NCBI RefSeq assembly: GCF_034087045.1
Contig: NZ_CP139247.1
Coordinates: forward strand, 5,854,001-5,918,000
Direction: 5' to 3'
Origin: Chitinophaga sancti
GTDB taxonomy: Bacteria > Bacteroidota > Bacteroidia > Chitinophagales > Chitinophagaceae
DNA length: 64,000 nucleotides
Of this stretch, positions 36,049-45,500 are shown in pieces. Numbering within the stretch: position 1 is the stretch's first letter; each line of letters begins with the position of its first letter. Below the pieces are notes generated by a model. The model made no database searches. It saw only the letters and a program-made list of their open reading frames with translations, and was not told the DNA's origin. The position numbers and the translations under genes were made by a program.

Positions 36049-37068
36049 ATGAGAGCAAGATTGATCACGATTATCGTTCATGTGTTATTTTTAGCAGCAT
36101 TTTTTTATGCGCCCTTATTTATTATTCCCGACTTTCCCATGAAAATTAAACCAGATGAATGGCGGGTAACAATCATCGTCAACAATCTATTTGCAGTATT
36201 TGTATTTTATATCAATTACAGCCTGCTAATACCAAGGTTCATACTTTCAGGAAATTATTATAAATATATAATTTACACTATTCCCATTGCATTAGCCTGT
36301 TTAGCAACACCCAATTTAGTAAATGTAGTACTTGACTACCTTTACGGACATAACCCTGATATCCGCCCAACAAATTTCATCATAGGCACTATCCTGATGT
36401 CTGCTATGGGGTTAGTATTGGCATTTGCCATGCGATTCTCTGAAGACTGGAAAAGAATGCGGGAGGAAAAAAAAGAGCTGGAGAATACCATAAAAGCAAC
36501 AGAGCTGGTTTATTTAAAAAAGCAATTGAATCCGCATTTCTTTTTTAATACGCTGAACGGAATTTATGCAATGATCATTAAAAAGTCGCCAATGGCCCCT
36601 AAGGCGGTGTTATTATTGTCTAACCTCATGCGGTATGTACTATATGATTCCGACAATACGTTGGTAGAACTCGAAAAAGAGGTCAACTATGTAACGAATT
36701 ATGTTGAAATGCAGAAAATGAGGCTCAGCGAAAATAATCATGTATCCGTCACTGTGAAAGGTGATATGTCACAGGTAAATATACTTCCGCTGGTGTTTAT
36801 TCCTTTTATAGAAAATGCTTTTAAATACGGGATTTCTTCAGAAGTGGAAAGCAGTATAATTATAGATATCCATTACATTGACAATTATATTTTCTTTTCC
36901 TGTATCAATGATATAAATGAGAACAATATGCCCTCTTTTCACTCGGGTATTGGCATCAGCAATTCTATCAAACGACTGGATATGACCTATCCCGGCAAGT
37001 ATTCGCTCACACATCTTGCCAGAAAAGGGAAATATTATGTGGAATTAAAAATAGACCTTTTATGTTAA
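36049..37068 (+). CDS. LytS-type sensor histidine kinase
   Basis: 339 residues. Four transmembrane helices (~8-27, 40-60, 73-92, 108-128), coiled coil (~132-152), then the His_kinase domain with LVYLKKQLNPHFFFNTLN, His163 as phosphorylation site, and an N-box VFIPFIENAFKYGIS. A short G-box GIGISNSIKRLDMTYPGKYSL follows, so the ATPase lid is complete. No extracellular sensor domain; signal unknown. Overlaps its regulator by seven bases and lies upstream of an RND efflux operon, which is probably its target. Confidence 0.92.
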   Translation: MRARLITIIVHVLFLAAFFYAPLFIIPDFPMKIKPDEWRVTIIVNNLFAVFVFYINYSLLIPRFILSGNYYKYIIYTIPIALACLATPNLVNVVLDYLYGHNPDIRPTNFIIGTILMSAMGLVLAFAMRFSEDWKRMREEKKELENTIKATELVYLKKQLNPHFFFNTLNGIYAMIIKKSPMAPKAVLLLSNLMRYVLYDSDNTLVELEKEVNYVTNYVEMQKMRLSENNHVSVTVKGDMSQVNILPLVFIPFIENAFKYGISSEVESSIIIDIHYIDNYIFFSCINDINENNMPSFHSGIGISNSIKRLDMTYPGKYSLTHLARKGKYYVELKIDLLC

Positions 37069-37757
37069 GTTGTATTGCAATTGACGATGAACCACTGGCG
37101 TTAGATGTGTTGAAAGAGTACATACAGCTCATTCCGGAGGTGACATTGTTTAAGACTTTTACCAGTAAGGAAAAAGCGAAAAACTATCTATCCGACTACC
37201 CGGTAGATTTTATTTTTCTGGATATTGAAATGCCGGATCTCAACGGCGTTGATTTTTACAGATCGCTCACCAGGAAACCCCCGGTTATATTTATTACCGC
37301 CTACAGCAATTATGCTGTAGCAGGTTTTGAGCTGGACGCGGTCGATTACCTGTTGAAGCCCATAGACCCGGAGCGGTTACAACAATCAGTAAACCGGGTT
37401 TTGTTGAGAATGAAGAACATACAGCCGGATGTTCAGTCATTTCTTACCATCCGCCATAAATACCAGTTAAAGAACATTTTGCTATCGGAAATCCTGTATG
37501 TGGAAGGGTTAAATGATTATGTTAAGATTTTTACCCGCCAGGAATCCAAACCAATCATCGCCTTAATGTCCATGAAGGAGATCGCCATGAAACTTCCCCA
37601 GCAGATTTTCCTTAGAATACACCGCTCATTCATCATCCCTGTCAGTGATATCGTATCCTATAACAGTAAAATGGTGCAACTGAAAAGTATCGCACTTCCT
37701 ATCGGGGATACATATCGCACGAACATAGCCCAGATTCTTAAAAGCAAGAATAGCTGA
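37062..37757 (+). CDS. LytTR-type response regulator
   Basis: 231 residues. Receiver (1-~120): acidic pair Asp8/Asp9, phosphoacceptor Asp54 in FIFLDIEMP, Thr79 in FITAYS, Lys99 in DYLLKP. LytTR DNA-binding domain (~135-231): FLTIRHKYQLKNILLSEILYVEGLNDYVKIFT and RIHRSFIIPVSDIVSYNSKMVQL. Pairs with the LytS kinase. In Bacteroidota such pairs sit beside the transporters they control; the TolC gene begins 85 bases later. Confidence 0.93.
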   Translation: MLSCIAIDDEPLALDVLKEYIQLIPEVTLFKTFTSKEKAKNYLSDYPVDFIFLDIEMPDLNGVDFYRSLTRKPPVIFITAYSNYAVAGFELDAVDYLLKPIDPERLQQSVNRVLLRMKNIQPDVQSFLTIRHKYQLKNILLSEILYVEGLNDYVKIFTRQESKPIIALMSMKEIAMKLPQQIFLRIHRSFIIPVSDIVSYNSKMVQLKSIALPIGDTYRTNIAQILKSKNS

Positions 37758-37842
37758 TTCTCCAATATTATGCATGGGTTCACCCGATTATTTTGAATCC
37801 ATTCCCCTGCCTCCCTAATTTTGAGCATCAATTCAAATTTAT

Positions 37843-39186
37843 ATGAAAAGAATGATGCTTGGCTTTGTTTCATGGTTGCTGCTCTTTCAGGCCAACAGTG
37901 CAGCACAGGAAAAGGCAGATACGTTAAGGCTTAAAGATTGCATACAGTTTGCACTTGCCCATCATGAAAATTCCCTCATCTATGCAAACAAAGTAACAGC
38001 ATCGAAAGAAGCTATCCGGGAAAGTAAATCAGTACTATTGCCGACCGTTAGTGGCAATGCGTCATTTGATTATAACCTTAAACTTCAAACGTCCGTCATC
38101 CCTGCCGGCGCGCTCTCAGACAAAGAACTCCGCTTGCAGATGGGTAGCAGGTATAGCACGGGGGCATACCTGGAAGCCGATGAAACCCTTTTTGATAAAG
38201 CTAACTGGCTGAATATAAAATCCGCTAAAACAGACAAAGACCTGGCCGATCTGAACTTAAAGAAACAGCAGGAACTAATTGTATATAATACCGTAAAGGC
38301 ATATTACAACGTATTGTCCTACGCAGAGAAAGTGCGGTTACTGAAAGAGAATGAAAAAGAATATCTTCAACTCGAGCAAATTCTGAAACTTAGGTATGAG
38401 CAGGGTGTAGTGAAGAAAAGCTCGTACGATAAAACCCGCCTGGACCTGAATAATATACAGGCCGAAATCAGCTCAAATGAAAATTACTACCGGCTGGCTT
38501 TAAACCAGCTGAAAAAAGAAATAGGGGCTGATCTTGAAACGGAAGTAGCGGTCAGTACCCGGATCAGGTTCGATGAATCAGCACCATCACCTGGCTTCAC
38601 CAATTTACCATTAACCCAACTTACTGATTATAACATTGATTTACAACAATTGCGTAAGCAGGAGATCGCTGCACAACAGAAAAAGGCGGCCTTCCTTCCT
38701 ACGCTTTCCCTGTATGCAAAGTATGGAGTCAATGCATATGGAACTAAATCTTCAGATGCGTTTAATGACTGGTTTGACTATTCTGTCATAGGCATGAAAC
38801 TAAGTGTGCCTATTTTCAGTGGGTTCAAAAAGCAAAGTCAATACCAGCAAAGTAAAATAGCACTGACCAATCAGCAGCTGACTGCCACCTTAAATGCCAG
38901 AACATATAAGCTTGATTTCCAGGATGCGAATGCGAACTTATATAGCTCCTATACGACCTTGATAAAAAATAAAGAAAATCTATCACTGGCATCAGAACTC
39001 CTTTCTGAAGCCACCGTGGAATTCAAAGAAGGGAAAACAGACCTTTCATCGTACCTGGACACAGAATATTCTTACAAAGAATCTCAGAGTAACTACATTA
39101 ATTCCCTGATAGATTACCTCAATGCCAAAGTAGCCATGGAAAAGGCAAACGGCAGTTTATTGAATTACGTTAACAATCTTGAATAA
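37843..39186 (+). CDS. TolC-family outer-membrane efflux protein
   Basis: 447 residues with a signal peptide (ANSAAQ, ~21). Two OEP repeats (~27-200 and ~235-440) with long coiled-coil helices, ending with FKEGKTDLSSYLDTEYSYKESQSNYINSLIDYLNAKVAMEKANG, the typical C-terminal end of TolC-like channels. Forms the outer-membrane duct of the tripartite pump encoded by the next two genes. The stop is six bases before the MFP start. Confidence 0.92.
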   Translation: MKRMMLGFVSWLLLFQANSAAQEKADTLRLKDCIQFALAHHENSLIYANKVTASKEAIRESKSVLLPTVSGNASFDYNLKLQTSVIPAGALSDKELRLQMGSRYSTGAYLEADETLFDKANWLNIKSAKTDKDLADLNLKKQQELIVYNTVKAYYNVLSYAEKVRLLKENEKEYLQLEQILKLRYEQGVVKKSSYDKTRLDLNNIQAEISSNENYYRLALNQLKKEIGADLETEVAVSTRIRFDESAPSPGFTNLPLTQLTDYNIDLQQLRKQEIAAQQKKAAFLPTLSLYAKYGVNAYGTKSSDAFNDWFDYSVIGMKLSVPIFSGFKKQSQYQQSKIALTNQQLTATLNARTYKLDFQDANANLYSSYTTLIKNKENLSLASELLSEATVEFKEGKTDLSSYLDTEYSYKESQSNYINSLIDYLNAKVAMEKANGSLLNYVNNLE

Positions 39187-39187
39187 T

Positions 39188-40258
39188 ATGACTGGAAAAA
39201 GAATAATAACTATAGTCGTTGCAGTTGTGGTAGTCGGTATTATTTTTCTAACACTGACCAAAAACAAAAAGAAACTGGACGAAGATAAAAAACCGGAAGA
39301 CAGGTCAAAGATAGCGGTCAATGTACTTACAGATACTGTGAGGAAACAACCTTTATCCAACACCTTGCAATTGCCGGCCACTCTCATCGCAAAGGATGAA
39401 GGTACCATTACCGCCGAGACCTCAGGTCGTATTGATGTATTGCATATAGAGCTTGGTACATATGTGAACAAGGGACAAGTGGTTGGACACATCGACATGA
39501 CGGAGAACAAAATAAAACTGAGTGCGACAGAATTATCCATTTCAAAGCTGGAACAGGATTATGAACGCAACAAAGTGTTACTACAGGGAAATGCCACCAA
39601 TGCAAATGCTGTCAGTGATGCCAGGTATGACCTGGACAGTAAAAAACTGGATGCCGATCAGCTACGTGCCACTATCAGTAAAGCCAATATTATCTCACCC
39701 GTTTCAGGTACAATTATAGAAAAGAAAGTATTAGCAGGTGAATATGTAACCACGGGCGGATCCATCGCTTCCGTGTTCAATACAATGATTTTGAAGGCAC
39801 GGATTTATGTGCCTGAATCCAGGATAATGGCAATAAAGCCCGGTCAAAAGGCTGTGATCACGACCGAATCTTTGCCAGGAAAGGTCTTTCATGGTACGGT
39901 TGCTTTCATCAGCCCCAAAGGGGATGACAATCATAATTTTACAGTAGAATTGGTGGTAGACAATACCAACGGTCATCTATTAAAAGCAGGTTTATATGTG
40001 AAAGCTACTCTGATGGAAAATGAGATAGTGAATGCATTGCAGATACCTAAAGTTGCACTGGTTGAAGGAGTAAAAAATCCATATGTCTATACCATCGTGA
40101 ATAATAGAGCAGTCGCTGTAAAGATTATGGTTGGCCGGGAAAACAATGATATGATTGAGGTACTGAGCGGCCTGTCTGAAGGACAGGTGGTGATCACCAG
40201 TGGCCTTATAAATGTTGTTTCAGGAAATAACGTACATGCGATCAACAAAAGCAAATAG
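39188..40258 (+). CDS. RND membrane-fusion (adaptor) protein
   Basis: 356 residues from the ATG at 39188. N-terminal signal anchor (IITIVVAVVVVGIIFLTL), charged Lys/Asp linker, then barrel-sandwich AKDEGTITAETSGRIDVLHIELGTYVNKGQVVGHID, hairpin helices and ANIISPVSGTIIEKKVLAGEYVTTGGSIASVF, beta-barrel with LPGKVFHGTVAFISPKGD. Length and order match HlyD/AcrA-type adaptors. Links the TolC channel to the RND pump. Confidence 0.93.
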   Translation: MTGKRIITIVVAVVVVGIIFLTLTKNKKKLDEDKKPEDRSKIAVNVLTDTVRKQPLSNTLQLPATLIAKDEGTITAETSGRIDVLHIELGTYVNKGQVVGHIDMTENKIKLSATELSISKLEQDYERNKVLLQGNATNANAVSDARYDLDSKKLDADQLRATISKANIISPVSGTIIEKKVLAGEYVTTGGSIASVFNTMILKARIYVPESRIMAIKPGQKAVITTESLPGKVFHGTVAFISPKGDDNHNFTVELVVDNTNGHLLKAGLYVKATLMENEIVNALQIPKVALVEGVKNPYVYTIVNNRAVAVKIMVGRENNDMIEVLSGLSEGQVVITSGLINVVSGNNVHAINKSK

Positions 40259-40264
40259 TTCCGT

Positions 40265-43200
40265 ATGAGTTTAACAGAATTTTCAATAAAACGTCCACTA
40301 TTCATTACGGTAATATTTGCATGTTTACTACTGTTTGGATACCTAAGTTATCGTAGCCTGAATTATAACCTGCTACCGAAGTTCGAGACGAATATGATTA
40401 GTGTAACCACCTCCTACTCCGGCGCTTCGGCAGAGGAGGTGCAGACCAGTGTGACTAAACCGATAGAAGATGCGGTAACCGCAATTGAGGGTGTTGACAG
40501 GGTGAGCTCTTCTTCACAGGAGGGCGCGTCAAGCGTTTCTGTGGAGTTGACAAATGATGCGGATGTAAAACAGGCACAGCTGGATGCAGAAAGAAAAATA
40601 AACCAGATAAAGTCAAGTCTTCCCGATAATGCGGATGACCCGGTTGTGTCCAGGTTCAGTACAGATGATCAGGCTATTATGAAGATCAGTCTGACATCGT
40701 CCTTGTCTGATACCAAGCTGTATGACTTTGTTGATAATGAGTTAAAGCCACAGTTGACCAACATTCCCGGCGTCGCACAGGTAGATATTACGGGGGGCAT
40801 AGAGCGGCAAATTAATGTGATGCTGGACAATGATAAACTGAAAGCCTACAACCTGTCCATCAGCGAGGTCAACCAGGCGGTTGTTTACAGTGGTGCAACT
40901 TATCCTGCTGGGTCACTTTCCGATAACCAGACACGGTATTCTATTGATCTGAATGCAAAAGTATCCAGTCCTGAAGAATTAAAGCAGATTATTGTCAGGC
41001 AGAACCAGGATGGTAGCAGGGTCTTACTCAGTGATGTAGCTTCGGTTACAGATGGGCACGAGGAAGAAAGCACCCTGAACCGTCTGAACGGAAGACCTGC
41101 GATCGGTATAGAGATTAAAAAGCAATCTGATGCCAATACGGTAAAAGTTTGTCAGCTGGCAGCACAAAAGCTGGAATCATTAAAACAAACATATGCAGAT
41201 AATAACCTGCAGTACCATATCGCCTCTGACCAGTCCATTTACACACTGGAATCGGCAGATGCGGTAATTGAAGATATATTTCTGGCGATTGTGATTGTGG
41301 CACTGGTGATGTTGTTCTTTTTGCATAGTCTTCGCAGCTCAAGTTTTGTACTGGTAGCGCTCCCGTCTGCCATGGTACCGACCTTTATATTGATGTGGGC
41401 ATTCAAATTCTCCCTAAACATGATGACACTCATGAGTTTGTCATTGGTGGTAGGGATCCTGGTAGATGATAGTATAGTTGTACTGGAAAACATTTACCGG
41501 CACCTTGAAATGGGGAAAGATAAACGGAGTGCTGCGATCGATGGCCGCAAAGAGATCGGGTTTACCGCCATTGCCATTACACTGGTGGACGTGGTTGTTT
41601 TCCTTCCATTAGCCCTGGCAGGTGGAATCATTGGAAACATTGTGAAAGAATATGCCCTGGTGGTTGTTTTCTCCACCCTGCTCAGTTTATTTGTTGCATT
41701 TACTCTAACGCCCTTACTGGCATCCAGGTGGGGCAAACTGAGTCATTTTACAAATGATACGTTGTGGGGAAGAGTTAATGGCTGGTTTGAGTCATTAATC
41801 AACCAGTTGCGGGAGTTCTACGTCACAATATTGAACTGGTCACTGACGCATAAAAGATATGTCATCATCTTTATCACATTCCTCATTTTAGGTACCATTG
41901 CATTGGTACCGGCGGGATTTGTTGGTGCTGAATTTATGGAGCAGAGTGACAGGGGAGAATTAAATATCCAGCTCGACCTGGCTTCACAAAGTTCATTGAA
42001 ACAGACCAACCAGGTGGTATCCCAGGTAGAGGAGCTCATCTTAAAACATCCGGAAGTGAAGGATGTATTTTCAAATGTGGGCACTCAGTCCGGCGCGAGT
42101 ATTGGTTCAAATGCATCCAATAACAGTAACCTGGCAGAAGTGACAGTTACATTGGTAGACAAAAAAGATCGGAAGATTAAAACCGAGGACTTCGGGAAGT
42201 TGCTGCGCGAAGAAATCAATACTGTTCCCGGTGTAAAACCAACCATTAAACTAACCGGCATCACTGGAAATGCATCTTATGGTGTGCAGCTGGCGGTGAA
42301 GGGGAATAACAGGGACTCCATTTCAAAAGCAGCAGCGATTGTGAAGGAGATTGTTGCCGGTACAGCAGGAGCTGACTACGTACAGTATAGTACCAAAGAA
42401 GCTAAAACGCAAATTTCCATCCAGCTGGACAGAGATAAGATGGCACAGCTGGGTGTATCTGTGGAGAACGTAGGTACTGCCATCCAATATTCATTCAAAG
42501 GTAATGACAATACGAAATACAGGGAAGGTGGGCAGGAGTATAATATTAACCTGCAGATGGATAATGCTGACAGAAGTAATATTTCCAATGTACGGAACCT
42601 GAATATATATAATGACAGGGGTGGCATAGTTCCTCTCAATGAAATTGCAGTGATAAAGGAGATTCAGATGCAGGGTGTGCTCGAGAGAAAGGACAGGATG
42701 AATTCAATGGAAGTCGATGCCGCCACGGTAGGCCGGCCGGCAGGTAGCATTATGGAGGAAATAAAGGCGAAGCTGGCAAAAGTAAAATTGCCGGCTGGTG
42801 TAGAAGTCTCAGAAGAGGGCATGAATAAAAACCAGACAGATTCATTCAAAAATCTTTTCCTGGCTATCGGAATCGGGATACTACTGATGTATATGATAAT
42901 GGTAGCCCTGTACGAAAGCGTGGTGTATCCTTTTGTAGTCCTGTTTTCATTGCCGGTGGCATTGATAGGTGCAATCCTGGCCCTGGCCCTTACGCTGAAA
43001 ACGATCAATATCTTTTCTTTGTTAGGTATTATTCTACTGTTAGGTCTGGTGGCGAAGAATGCTATTCTGATAGTCGATTTCGCCAATCAACAGAAAGGAG
43101 AAGGATTACCTGTAAAAAATGCACTTATAGAAGCGGGTAAAGAACGACTTCGCCCGATCCTGATGACTACCCTGGCCATGATATTCGGCATGTTGCCCAT

Positions 43201-43366
43201 GGCACTGTCTACAGGGGCAGGTTCGGAAACGAAAGGTTCAATGGCCTGGGTGATCATTGGCGGATTGACGAGTTCCATGATGTTTACCCTGATACTGGTA
43301 CCCTGTGTTTATATGATAATTGAAGGCTGGCGGGTAAGGGTAAATAAATTATTCAGTAAAAAATAA
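40265..43366 (+). CDS. RND efflux transporter (HAE1/AcrB family)
   Basis: 1033 residues, the usual length. Twelve transmembrane helices around two porter loops. Motifs: FIKRPLFITVIFACLLLFGYLSY start, GASAEEVQTSVTKPIEDAV in porter, VMLFFLHSLRSSSFVLVALP, MSLSLVVGILVDDSIVVLENIYRHLE (TM4 with the proton-relay Asp-Asp), LLLGLVAKNAILIVDFANQQ (TM10), RPILMTTLAMIFGMLPMALSTGAGSE. Proton-driven exporter of drugs, metals or lipids; substrate not determinable. Third gene of the pump operon, ended by a terminator at 43397. Confidence 0.94.
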   Translation: MSLTEFSIKRPLFITVIFACLLLFGYLSYRSLNYNLLPKFETNMISVTTSYSGASAEEVQTSVTKPIEDAVTAIEGVDRVSSSSQEGASSVSVELTNDADVKQAQLDAERKINQIKSSLPDNADDPVVSRFSTDDQAIMKISLTSSLSDTKLYDFVDNELKPQLTNIPGVAQVDITGGIERQINVMLDNDKLKAYNLSISEVNQAVVYSGATYPAGSLSDNQTRYSIDLNAKVSSPEELKQIIVRQNQDGSRVLLSDVASVTDGHEEESTLNRLNGRPAIGIEIKKQSDANTVKVCQLAAQKLESLKQTYADNNLQYHIASDQSIYTLESADAVIEDIFLAIVIVALVMLFFLHSLRSSSFVLVALPSAMVPTFILMWAFKFSLNMMTLMSLSLVVGILVDDSIVVLENIYRHLEMGKDKRSAAIDGRKEIGFTAIAITLVDVVVFLPLALAGGIIGNIVKEYALVVVFSTLLSLFVAFTLTPLLASRWGKLSHFTNDTLWGRVNGWFESLINQLREFYVTILNWSLTHKRYVIIFITFLILGTIALVPAGFVGAEFMEQSDRGELNIQLDLASQSSLKQTNQVVSQVEELILKHPEVKDVFSNVGTQSGASIGSNASNNSNLAEVTVTLVDKKDRKIKTEDFGKLLREEINTVPGVKPTIKLTGITGNASYGVQLAVKGNNRDSISKAAAIVKEIVAGTAGADYVQYSTKEAKTQISIQLDRDKMAQLGVSVENVGTAIQYSFKGNDNTKYREGGQEYNINLQMDNADRSNISNVRNLNIYNDRGGIVPLNEIAVIKEIQMQGVLERKDRMNSMEVDAATVGRPAGSIMEEIKAKLAKVKLPAGVEVSEEGMNKNQTDSFKNLFLAIGIGILLMYMIMVALYESVVYPFVVLFSLPVALIGAILALALTLKTINIFSLLGIILLLGLVAKNAILIVDFANQQKGEGLPVKNALIEAGKERLRPILMTTLAMIFGMLPMALSTGAGSETKGSMAWVIIGGLTSSMMFTLILVPCVYMIIEGWRVRVNKLFSKK

Positions 43367-43396
43367 GCTCATTTTTTTGATATATGGTTTTAATTA

Positions 43397-43445
43397 AAAG
43401 AGCCATTTATTCCAAAGTGTAAGATTGGTTAAATGGCTCTTTTTC
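43397..43445. terminator. Hairpin terminator after the RND operon
   Basis: AAAAGAGCCATTTA / TAAATGGCTCTTTTT, loop ~20 bases, T run after. Bidirectional. Confidence 0.9.
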
Positions 43446-43582
43446 GTAAAACAGTATGCAAGTGAATGCCTGCCTTGTCGAGGGCGGGCATATTTGTTGT
43501 TACGTCAAAATGCCTTCGTCCTAATATTTTCCGGGTTCGGGGTTGCCTACTTTATTGTCATTTTGCAACAAGCGCCTTTATC

Positions 43583-43957
43583 TCATATACCCGGATGAAA
43601 GAGACGATTGCCCAATTCCTTAAATCTGATGGTAGCCGTAATCCAGACTAGCACTTCAATTCCTATAGGAAACAGAATACTTTGCTGGTGTTGCAAATGT
43701 GTCGCTAATGCACCTCCCAGGTAGGATGCTAAAAGTAAAGTTCCTAAAATCCCGGTTCTGGGAATAGCAAACAGCAGAACTGACAGCAGTTCGATCATAC
43801 CAAGTACCTGATAAACTCCCGCCTTAATCCCAAAGGACCCAGCCATTTCAAGAGCGTGTTCACTACTACGTATTTTATCTGTTGCGGAGGCTACCAGCAT
43901 CAATACAATAATGCCTGTCAATACCCAACCTGTGATATACTTTGCCTTAGTACTCAT
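43583..43957 (-). CDS. DoxX-like membrane protein
   Basis: 124 residues, four transmembrane helices, with YITGWVLTGIIVLMLVASATDKI at the start, GMIELLSVLLFAIPRTGILGTLLLASYLGGALATHL in the middle: DoxX/DoxX-like family organisation. Role in quinone or thiol redox is suggested for the family. Follows the SDR (11 bases) and is probably cotranscribed from the HxlR-controlled divergent promoter. Confidence 0.85.
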   Translation of the reverse strand: MSTKAKYITGWVLTGIIVLMLVASATDKIRSSEHALEMAGSFGIKAGVYQVLGMIELLSVLLFAIPRTGILGTLLLASYLGGALATHLQHQQSILFPIGIEVLVWITATIRFKELGNRLFHPGI

Positions 43958-43968
43958 TTGTTTTAAAT

Positions 43969-44766
43969 TTAAATGGATTGTACCAAACCGCCGTCTACCC
44001 GTACCACAGTTCCGCTGATGTAATCTGCCAAAGGGCTGGCCAGGTAAGCCACGGCACTTGCGATCTCTTCCGGACGTCCTAAGCGTCCGATATCATTTGA
44101 TGCAAGTTGTGCTATCGCATTCTTTTCAATGTCTGCCCAGTCTTGTCCCCATCCAAATTTTTCAGCCATACCCAGCAGCATGTTTTTAGTCGTTTCCACT
44201 AACATGGCACCAGGAGAAACTGTATTGGAAGTAATACCTGTCCCTTTAAGCTCCCGTGCCAGTGAAACTGTCAGGTTATGCCGGGCAGCCGTTGAGGCGC
44301 TATAATCAGGCTGTACACTCATCGGCTGAATGGCCACAGATGAACCTATCTGGATGATGCGTCCCCACCCCAATCCTTTCATTTGCGGCACCAGGCGATG
44401 GATCATTCGCACATACGACAGTACATTGTTGTTGTAAGTATCCTTCCAATTATGCACCGTCGCATTCATCCAGGGCTGCGGATTATAAATGCCCATATTA
44501 TTCACTAAAATATCGATCTGACCACCCGCCAGTGCAGCTTCAGCAACGGTATCAGCACCTTCATCTGTTGACAGGTCGCCTATGACATATTCAGCGCTCC
44601 CGCCGGTTTCCCGGATGCTTTCAGCAATTGCCGTGCTGCGCTTTTCATTTCTCCCATGTACGATCACTGACGCACCTTCTGTAGCCAGGAAACTTACGAT
44701 TGCTTCGCCGAGGCCCGAACTTGATCCGGTTACTAGTGCTCTTTTACCTTTTAATTTTAAGTCCAT
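43969..44766 (-). CDS. SDR-family oxidoreductase with Lys replaced in the YxxxK motif
   Basis: 265 residues, SDR fold: ALVTGSSSGLGEAIVSFL, NNMG, IQIGSSVAI (Ser) and PDYSASTAARHNL, where the catalytic Tyr-x3-Lys reads Tyr-x3-Thr (codon ACG, seen at ~44298). Most of this branch keeps Asn-Ser-Tyr and the C-terminal SGTVVRVDGGL, so the change is isolated. NADP-type arginine (VHGRNEKR) is present after beta-2. It may use another proton relay or be inactive. First gene after the operator, divergent from HxlR. Confidence 0.9.
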   Translation of the reverse strand: MDLKLKGKRALVTGSSSGLGEAIVSFLATEGASVIVHGRNEKRSTAIAESIRETGGSAEYVIGDLSTDEGADTVAEAALAGGQIDILVNNMGIYNPQPWMNATVHNWKDTYNNNVLSYVRMIHRLVPQMKGLGWGRIIQIGSSVAIQPMSVQPDYSASTAARHNLTVSLARELKGTGITSNTVSPGAMLVETTKNMLLGMAEKFGWGQDWADIEKNAIAQLASNDIGRLGRPEEIASAVAYLASPLADYISGTVVRVDGGLVQSI

Positions 44767-44788
44767 AATTTGTTACTTTTGCTATTTA

Positions 44789-44875
44789 ACTTACTTTTTG
44801 TAAGTCAAAAATACCTGGTAACTAAGTATAAGACAAGAAGGCATTTGTAAATCAGTCACTTACGTCAATGTAACT
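44789..44875. promoter_or_regulatory. HxlR-type operator region with two inverted repeats
   Basis: ACTTAC-N5-GTAAGT at 44789-44805 and ACTTAC-N6-GTAACT at 44858-44875 lie between the divergent SDR and HxlR starts. A related half site GTTACTTTT lies at 44772. HxlR proteins bind such inverted repeats as dimers, commonly repressing both neighbour and own gene. Confidence 0.72.
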
Positions 44876-44896
44876 ATTGCTGATAACCAAATAGAT

Positions 44897-45286
44897 ATGA
44901 AAAAAGAAAATTCAAAAAAATGTGCAGAAGACCGGGAAGATTGCCCGATAAAGGATGTTCTTTACCGGGTAGGTGATAAATGGTCAATGTTAACGGTGAT
45001 CATGTTAAGCGATCATGGTACCCTCCGGTTTAATGAACTGCATCAACTGATCGACACTATTTCACAAAGAATGCTAACCGTCACCTTAAAGACGTTAGAA
45101 GCAGACGGATTGGTTTCAAGAAAAATGTATCCACAGATTCCGCCTAAAGTTGAGTATGCGCTTACTCCGCTTGGCGAGAGTTTGGTTCCTCCACTAATGA
45201 CTCTCTACCATTGGGCGAATGCAAGTATGCCTGCTATTAAAGAATCACGGAAACGCTTTCAAAAACAATTGAGCAAGGCGCTGTAA
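44897..45286 (+). CDS. HxlR-family transcriptional regulator
   Basis: 129 residues. CPIKDVLYRVGDKWSMLTVIMLSDHGTLRFNELHQLIDTISQRMLTVTLKTLEADGLVSRK is the winged helix core, with the characteristic N-terminal Cys16, sensor of electrophiles or oxidants in related HxlR/HypR proteins; there is another Cys at 9. Divergent from the SDR-DoxX pair, so likely its repressor or activator, acting at the inverted repeats in between. Confidence 0.93.
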   Translation: MKKENSKKCAEDREDCPIKDVLYRVGDKWSMLTVIMLSDHGTLRFNELHQLIDTISQRMLTVTLKTLEADGLVSRKMYPQIPPKVEYALTPLGESLVPPLMTLYHWANASMPAIKESRKRFQKQLSKAL

Positions 45287-45500
45287 ATTTAACCTTGATG
45301 GGTTTGTGAAAAGGTCAATAAAATATGACTGCCAATGATTGGTCAGCGAGTTATATTTTGGCCCATAGCGTGAATATCAGACCAGGCCAGGGCGCCCCGT
45401 ACCATTCGCTACCGGCCTTTGCTACATCCCAAAACTTTTATCCTGTTTACAATCAATAGGTATAAAAAGTAAGTGAATTTTCATTTATTCAAAAAATAAA

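Noticed and set aside
43466..43492. GC-rich inverted repeat GCCTGCC...GGGCGGGC after the RND terminator
   Set aside because: Weak stem without a T tract; the neighbouring hairpin already accounts for termination.
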